Shown here piece by piece: positions 37,564 to 44,251 of a DNA stretch of 44,251 nucleotides. Under the pieces are notes generated by a model that was not told the origin of the DNA, did not search any database, and saw nothing but the letters and a program-made list of their open reading frames with translations. Where the stretch lies: NCBI GenBank assembly GCA_964200185.2, contig CAXNAD020000025.1, positions 1-44,251 of the forward strand, read 5' to 3'. Every line of letters begins with the position of its first letter. The stretch's first letter is position 1. A program made the position numbers and the translations under genes. This DNA is from Choristocarpus tenellus KU-1152. Lineage: Eukaryota; Phaeophyceae.

Positions 37564-37581
37564 ATATATATATATATATAT
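37564..37581. repeat. TA microsatellite
   Basis: An uninterrupted AT dinucleotide run of about 18 bp. A shorter run lies at 37504-37515. Confidence 0.9.
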
Positions 37582-40385
37582 TATGCTATAGATGGAGCAA
37601 GGGAATGGGCAACCCAACTCTTAATACCGTGTTCAAATGTGTGTAGGCATACAACTACCTTGTTGGACTTGTGGAAATACGTTTGTTGTGTTTGGAATGT
37701 TGTATGGGTGTCCTCTCAGTGTATTCGTATGAGGTGCTCCTTCCCTTGCAAACCTTCTCTGTAAGGTTTGAACAAAGCTTGGAAATGTGTGCACCTTTTA
37801 AGAATCTCCAGCATACAGGGCATGGACTAATAACGAAGTTGCCTAGACCCTTACGTGTTCAAACTGTCTCAATTATAACGTTGAAAAGTCGGTCAAGTCA
37901 CTCTACTTGTTCTCATGGTAGTGGTAGATAGTGCACCATGAATGCGCAGTTCGATCCGGGATGTTTCTGGCATTTACCTTGGAGTAAGTTTTACCTCTGG
38001 TGCTTCTTTCAGTTTGTTGCCTGCCTAGTAATGATCTATCTGAACCACTTCATAATGTTTTTTATTTTCTTTCATGACAACCAACCTGTGCCTGGTCACA
38101 CAGGGATAAGCAGGTGGACCACTATTTTTCAGCCCTATTTTACACTGCCATACTATAGATGTTAGGGTTGGAGGGATATGCCATCACATGCTATCACTTC
38201 ACTTGGCAACACAGTAGTGGCAGAAAAATGTTGGTAACATGCCAATAACTTGAAACTGTTGCAAGAAATTGTGCAAAGCACATGATCATGCTACCGACAA
38301 AAATGATAATGTTTTCTAAAACCTGACGCCATACACCACGCTGTTCATGACCCTTGGAGTATATAATGCTCACCCCTCAATCAACTTGAGTCAGAGTAAC
38401 CGGAAAGGGTGTGCGTTTTGGTCATTGTTGTTGTTTGAGTTTTAATAGGTTGAAGAGATTGTTTGAACAAGGTGAAGACATTCGAATAGTGTCAGAGAAG
38501 AGAGCATCCTTCTACAAATTCAATCTAATCACAGAAACAACACAACAGAAGTTCGGCACGGCAAGATCTTTAAGGTAGTTAGTTCAACCAAGTGCAGTAA
38601 GTTGTAGTGGAACAAAGAAGAGTTAGTTAGAAGTTGCAATAAATAATTATGGTAATAAGAGAATAATGACAAGTAGTGCAGTGTGTAGAAATTATGACAA
38701 AGTAAACGAGAGGTATCAAAGTTTTGGTCGTTTTGTATATTAATCCAGTTTTTCGATCTTTTGCAATTCACCCATATTTCTATGTCTATAGATGAAGTTC
38801 TACGTTTGACTTGAGAGCGTTTATTTCTCTATTATTTGAGACTTTTGGACAGAATTAAAAAAATATCCCGTGTTCATTTGAACTAGAATAGACCAATTTT
38901 GCAAATATTTGTTAGCATCCTCATCAAGCAACTCTGGGTACCTATTGCATACTTTGACTCAGTGCCTCTGACCACAGGTCGGGATAGTCCCCAGACTTAA
39001 GTGAAAATAATATAAATGCAACGTAGTACATCAACAGTCCAACTATTTCATAGTACTGCAATTTTCTGTCTGTGTTTTGTGATAAGTTAGTACTATGGGG
39101 TTAATTAGTACAGGACCAGCAATCGTTCCCAACTGCCAGGAATAGAGGGATCAGTACAACGAAACAAACACAGCTTTCAGTAAAAATGAGGGCAGTATAA
39201 CTCTCCTCTGGGATGACACGGACTGCCAACTTTAGTAGAGCAGTAGAGCTATCTCCCTAGTTGTAGTAGCAGTAGTGTACCTCTTTCTTGTGCCCTATAC
39301 TCCTTGTTACATACATACATAGATACACATCACGATGACTCTCTTTTCTTTGCCACCCCCATCATCCATGCATTGGGTGCCACCTAGCATCAATGGAATA
39401 TGACATTGCTTGGAGTTTTTCTTTTGACCATCTTGATCCTAACTAAATTGCAAACAGTACTACTTGAACAATATAGTAGGTGCCTCTTGAAGATAAGAGT
39501 AAGACTCCCTGTGGCTGGTGGTTGATACAATTATCGCTCTGTCTTGTGTCTTATCACTATCGATAAACACAGTAGTAGATGAACAAAAATATAATCAAAA
39601 CAGTGCATTGTCATTATCTTATGTCACTATCATTTCTCAACACGCACGCAACTAAATGGCTCAACAAATTGCCTGTCTTCTTCATCATCAAATGCAGAGT
39701 ACACAGAGAAAAAAATCAGGGGATGCACAATTATAATATATGTACACAAGTTAATCTCTCTCTACATAATATATATGCACAGTGGCATAGAATCTCACAA
39801 AAAAAACAACTCTGCACATAGACAAAAGTATGATACCCTTTCTTGCTCCCTCTTTCGAACAAGCTGGAAACAAGCCACCCCATTGCTCAAATCCTTAACC
39901 TGTGAAGCATGTGGTAGTACTTGGTATGTGTAGTACGATATCGTATTTCCTTCCTACACACTGCCACTAGCTACATGATAGGCCCAATCAAGAGTGAACC
40001 CTGATTGCCTGCCACTCCATACCAGATGGATCAATTGAGGGCTTCTACCTCACACACACCAAGGTAAAGTAGAAAGTTGAGGGGTAATGTAGCCCGTGAT
40101 ACAAGTCTGCTGTGCATGGTCCAATAGGCAGTTGTGAGCATCCCCTGCTCCACAAATACTGCAACCAAGGGAAATACACACACTGTGTGGGTGAGATAGT
40201 CTTATACAAAAAAACTAGAAAGTACCTCTGCCGTACGTAGCATGCCAACCATGTAGTGTCCTCATCTTCACTTGGCATCTTGCACAGGCCATGTAGAAAT
40301 ACTCCAAAGGAAAACTTTGATATTTACAAACAGATGGAAGTGGGCACAAAAAAGCTGACTGAGAGACAACGTCGCCCATGCCGCT

Positions 40386-42526
40386 TCACCCAGCAAGAGA
40401 CCGCCTAATTGCCTCCATGATCTCAGCACCATCAAACTCCTCTCCACCTGATGGTGCAGGGGCAGCCTGCTGCGGGGATAATAACAAGGAGGAGGAAAAT
40501 CAGGGTGTAGGTCAAGATGAACAAGTTACTCTGAAAATATTGTTTTCTTGAAGTGAGCAGCATTCCAATGCCCATTCATCCAATTCCCTAGCTTGGTGGA
40601 CCACTAGGGACTGTCAGTTGTTCCAACCTGAAGATCAACCATGATGCATCTCACTGAGTGTTGAAATCATTTCAAGGCTAAGCCTGTACAGAAATCACAA
40701 TTCACACTACATTTTATCCCCCAAAGCTGAACTGTTCTTGGTAGGAATTGTAGTCCCCAGGGTCAAAGACGTAACCGGGATTGATTTGGTGGCACAGTGG
40801 ATAATACCAATACTGCATTGCATTTGTTCAAGGTTGAGTCTGGGTCCATCTCCCCATTACATGGAACAAAACGCTGTAGATGTGGCCATTAGAGATACTC
40901 ACACATGTGCACACACTCACACACATTGATTACATCAAGCTTGGTAAAACATAAACTTTCTTTATCACTTCACTTCTGATAGGCATCAATATGTGTGTGG
41001 GGTTCAGTACTCACTGACTCATGATCTTTGAGGTGAACTGGAGGTATGCCATGTCAAACAGTGTAAGAAGTTACAAGTTTGGAGGGGTCAAATGCCTGGC
41101 TTGTGAGGTCATGCAAAGGTTGCCAAATAATAGAGTGAAGTGTTTGGCACCCCCAAATCAATGCAGAACCCCATCCCTAGTGTTTGTCATGATGGAACAC
41201 ATTGTTGGCCAATTTGCCAAGGGTGCAAATTCTGCTTACCGAGACCTCCAGGTTGTTATTGGTTGTGACCTTCTCCATCAGTTCATTCCAAAGCTCGGTC
41301 CACTTCCTCACCACCACATCAAAGTGGTTCTTATCAACAGTACAGAATACAAGGACAGACCGCAGTGGGATGCAAGCCACCCCATCCCTGTCCGATCATC
41401 CCTGAAAGTTGCCGTAAGACAGATCCTGTGTGTGCCACCAAGATAGAGTAAGTGAGGCGGGGGTAGGACAGGTTTGACCCTGAGAAATTCATTGGGCATC
41501 CATCCAGAATATCCCTCTGCAGGACGGTATGAGTTGGATACTGAGTCAAAAGAAGAGAGGTGTTAGACATAAGGTGTACCCTTACCTGAATCTCGCCATC
41601 TCCTTCCCTTATCTGCTGGCACGAATCCACAGACACTCCAAACACCCACCCAATGACCCCTCCTCCATCCATGTTGGGCTGACTGGAGTGGTTGATCTGC
41701 AGGGTGTCCTCCATCTGATAGGTGAAGGTTTTCATAGAGGAGAAGCAAAGATACATGTGTGGGACTTGCGATGCTCTTTTAAAAAATACAATCATCACGT
41801 ATGTGCAGAGAAGTTAAAAAAAAATCTTGGTCAATATAAGTTGTACCAAGTATACAAAATACGTGTCAGAACTTACTCACCTCTGTGCCCTTCGAGTCAA
41901 TCCCAAGGAGCTTCAGACCCTCTGCACGGGCAAGACGGCCCAGAATCAACAGCCCACGGTCAATAGAGCCCGTTCCATCACCTGTGAGGGTTTCCAGGGC
42001 ATCGCGGCCTGCCGACACTCCCCCCCTACCCCCAGACAGCCTTGAGAGGTACCCCATGGCCTTTCCGATGTCCAGGTGGAACTGGTCCGACTGAAAAGGA
42101 TTAGAGAGGGAATTGATCGAGTTCGGAAGAGTGGTTGGTCCCCTTGGGAAGAATGTGGATGAGAGAGTCAGAACAGATGTATACCATTGAAATTTGCATT
42201 TCACACCTGCCAGGAACCTTGCCAGGGAGATCGCATGTGCATCTATGTGTGGTCCAGCCACTAATGGCTACATAGAACTATATCTACATAGGTCCAGTAC
42301 CCAAGAGTAAACTCTTACATTGCAGAGGTCACACGTTAAGGACCGCATCACCTACGCAACGAGTTCAGATTCTGGAAGACCAGTCTGGCTCAGCAAACAC
42401 TTGGGGCAGAAGGTCTTTCTTGTGGGGTTAAGGCAAGGAGACACCCATCATTGTGCTCTATAGTCTATGCACACCAATCCATCGCATCTAGCTCTCTATC
42501 AAGCACAATGTGTGGAAATGTCATGG

Positions 42527-42567
<41 letters not shown>

Positions 42568-44104
42568 CAATACCGAGGGTTTGGCAAGGTCAAGTGAACA
42601 CTGCAACACACTGCAACATGAGTTCATTTCACTTCAAGGACACTAGGAGTTGAAACCCACATTCTCCCTCTCCCCATTCACAAGGAAGGGGATGTGGCAC
42701 AAGGCCTTGGTCCTGGCCATGATGCGACCTCCAAGTGTTGCTGGATCCATTGCCAATTCAATTGCAATTGTCATCATCACTGCTCGGTAGAAGCAGTTCC
42801 CGTCTGACCTGCAGGGCACCACTATCCTCTGTAGTCTAGTGACAATTTTTTCGGGGGTGTACACCCCAGCCCTCTCATACCAGACCCCATTGAGTTTCAT
42901 GTTCAGGGTATAGTTGACCTGTGACAAAGGTAGAACTTGATGGGATAAGTCATAGTCTTCTTGTGAATACGTGGGTCCCCAACCTATTAATAGAACATGC
43001 ATGCAATTTGAATATTCTAGGATGGGCGGCGGTAGTGGCAGGCGTGTGGCCCTTGTGAGGGTCATCAAACAATGCTATGGGCCTCAAGTGTGCTCAGTTA
43101 GAAATGGTATTGCCGCGTCTGCACCACGCCACTCTATGGCTGGTGGTTCTCAAGCTCTTCTGTCACCTCTTCTGTCACCTCTTCTGCCAAATAGTATAAT
43201 ACCTTGTACAAGGTTCCACATGGTGGAATTCAGGCTTTGTGCCACCCATGTCATCCAAGCAACCTCCCAACCCCATATCTATTAAATGCTGTAAGTTGTT
43301 CCTCTGCAACTCCTCCTCAACCTTTTGCATTTCCTTTACATCCATCTTGACCCTGATCAAACCCAGACAGAGACTAACTGGTTTTACAGACTTACCATCA
43401 AGTCAGGGTCGGTTACAAACACGTCATCACCGCCTGCCTCCCCTCCCCCCTCTCCACCCTTACTCTCCTCCTCCCCTGCCTCCTCCACTCCACCCTCTCC
43501 AATCTTGCTCTCCTCCTCCCCTGCCTCCTCCACTCCACCCTCTCCACTCTTGCTCTCCTCCTCCCTTCCACCCTCTCCACCCTTGCACTCTTCATCCTCT
43601 GCCTCCTCCACTCCACCCTCTCCACCCTTGTTTTCCTCATCCTCTGCCTCCTCCCCTGTCTCCTCCACTCCACCCTCTCCACCCTTGCTCTCCTCTTCCC
43701 TTCCACCCTCTCCCCCCTTGCTCCCCTCATCCTCTGCCTCCTCCACTCCACCCTCTCCACCCTTGCTCTCCTCATCACCTGCCTCCTCCCCTCCACCCTC
43801 TCCACCCTTGCTCCCCTCATCACCTGCCTCCTCCACTCCCATCCTACCCAGGACATTGGTATTTGTCCCCACCACCTGGGCTTCCCCCCTTTGGAAGAAA
43901 AGCAAAGAAATCATAGCACCAACACACAGAAATGGGGGTAGATACACCTCAGAGGGAGGGATGAAACTACCCACTTCCCTGCTGCACCAGTGAACATGGG
44001 TGGCATAAATGAGTCATTTGCATTACCTGAATGTGTGAGGTTGCAATCGGGGGTTGGTCCTTTATCACAGCACCAATGATCTCAACCCCCAACCCAACCA
44101 ACAT
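40386..44104 (-). CDS. OTU-type deubiquitinase-like protein with acidic repeats and C-terminal UIM-like motif
   Basis: Probable cysteine protease acting on ubiquitin. Minus-strand exons: 44104-44027, 43875-43396, 43345-43203, 43051-42661, 42267-42205, 42090-41881, 41714-41586, 41516-41479, 41387-41240, 40469-40386, about 587 residues, phase-consistent. After a short N terminus come nine acidic Gly/Glu/Lys repeat units (residues about 40-170), then MDVKEMQKVEEELQRN. The catalytic-Cys motif SDGNCFYRAV (about 290-300) is the OTU signature, closest to otubain DGNCFYRA. The matching catalytic-His motif NHFDVVV follows a beta strand VLVFCTV near residue 520, as in OTU C termini. The last exon ends EIMEAIRRSLAG, a ubiquitin-interacting-motif-like helix. 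Uncertain points: the donor of the fourth exon (42661 or 42682), the donor of the 42267-42205 exon, the small 38-nt exon, and the 5' end, which may continue beyond the window. The first and last assigned catalytic motifs lie about 225 residues apart, longer than a minimal OTU fold. Confidence 0.65.
42531..42564. repeat. GA microsatellite in an OTU-gene intron
   Basis: Seventeen uninterrupted GA units on the plus strand, read as TC on the coding strand, in the intron between the exon carrying the Cys motif and the 42267-42205 exon. Confidence 0.95.
43156..43188. repeat. 12-bp tandem repeat in an OTU-gene intron
   Basis: TCTTCTGTCACC occurs twice exactly, followed by a partial third copy, just inside the donor side of the intron between 43203 and 43051. 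On the coding strand it makes repeated AG-GTGACA donor-like sites. Confidence 0.85.
43444..43836 (-). repeat. Coding minisatellite: nine acidic 11-19 residue units
   Basis: In the reading frame of the OTU-like gene, nine units share the core KGGEGG preceded by EEA-x-EEES-like acidic residues. Five main-length variants and two short units are interspersed, and all are multiples of 3 nt. The plus strand of this segment reads as open frames rich in Pro/Ser/Leu, which are antisense shadows of the repeat. The encoded stretch should be disordered and highly charged. Confidence 0.85.
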
Positions 44105-44251
44105 GTTTGCTCCCAACCATCACCATTTTACATCAACCTTACTCTTGCGTGTGTAAATGGTCATGGCAGAAGCCACTCACAAGAAAACAGAGCAAAATAC
44201 AGTTACATTTCCATACTCCATACATTATGGTGTACCTGCCATAACCACTCC

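Larger units (their letters stand above)
34402..40385. other. Gene-poor interval with simple and tandem repeats
   Basis: About 6 kb between the methyltransferase and OTU-like genes, which converge here. The first part probably contains 3' UTR sequence. Frames such as 35507-35719 (-), 36558-36866 (+) and 37671-37931 (+) have no domain or splice support. The region holds a 15-bp tandem repeat, TA microsatellites and short G-rich GGGTGAT repeats near 35835-35858. Nothing resembling an RNA gene or intact transposon was recognised. Confidence 0.6.

Noticed and set aside
37671-38165. Plus-strand frames of 75-86 residues
   Set aside because: No domain, no flanking splice signals of matching phase, and Cys/Phe-rich composition like translated non-coding DNA.
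43413-43856. Arg-rich minus-strand frame overlapping the minisatellite
   Set aside because: Alternative frame of the same repeat. It does not connect in phase to the flanking exons.
43239-43993. Two long plus-strand frames rich in Pro, Ser and Leu
   Set aside because: They are antisense to the acidic minisatellite exon of the OTU-like gene. Their length comes from the repeat lacking stops in several frames, and the minus-strand reading has matching splice sites and domains.

Overview
This is a nuclear genome segment from a photosynthetic eukaryote with a red-lineage secondary plastid, most likely a photosynthetic stramenopile (ochrophyte). Three things point there: intron-rich genes (at least 46 introns can be placed), a nuclear gene for the red-type Rubisco activase CbbX with a signal-plus-transit-peptide-like leader, and a bZIP basic region of the style common in stramenopiles. 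The lineage call is an inference. I see no prokaryotic genes, rRNA, tRNA, CRISPR or intact mobile element.

Layout: (1) 757-4749 (+) nuclear cbbX, 9 exons. (2) 4750-8895 gene-poor, with a perfect 33-bp hairpin and a doubtful gene relic. (3) 8896-10493 (-) an unrecognised 3-exon gene. (4) A 475-bp divergent promoter containing three ACGT-core elements. (5) 10969-12551 (+) a protein with two bZIP basic regions. (6) 12552-17143 gene-poor. (7) 17144-23252 (+) RRP9/U3-55K, the WD40 protein of the U3 snoRNP, 9 exons. (8) 24658-26062 (-) a dynactin p24 (DCTN3)-like gene, divergent from (9) 26348-34401 (+), a SAM-dependent methyltransferase with a C-terminal TPR region, 15 exons. (10) 34402-40385 gene-poor with tandem repeats. 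(11) 40386-44104 (-) an OTU-type deubiquitinase-like gene, 10 exons, with an acidic minisatellite near the N terminus and a UIM-like motif at the C terminus; its 5' end may lie outside the window.

The genes are functionally unrelated (plastid carbon fixation, ribosome biogenesis, dynein transport, transcription, methylation, ubiquitin) and do not form an operon-like system. Exon models were built by hand from GT/GC...AG signals, frame continuity and family similarity. Every join stated in the entries is phase-consistent. Two introns use GC-AG boundaries. Intron phase is strongly skewed to phase 0 (34 of 46 by my count).
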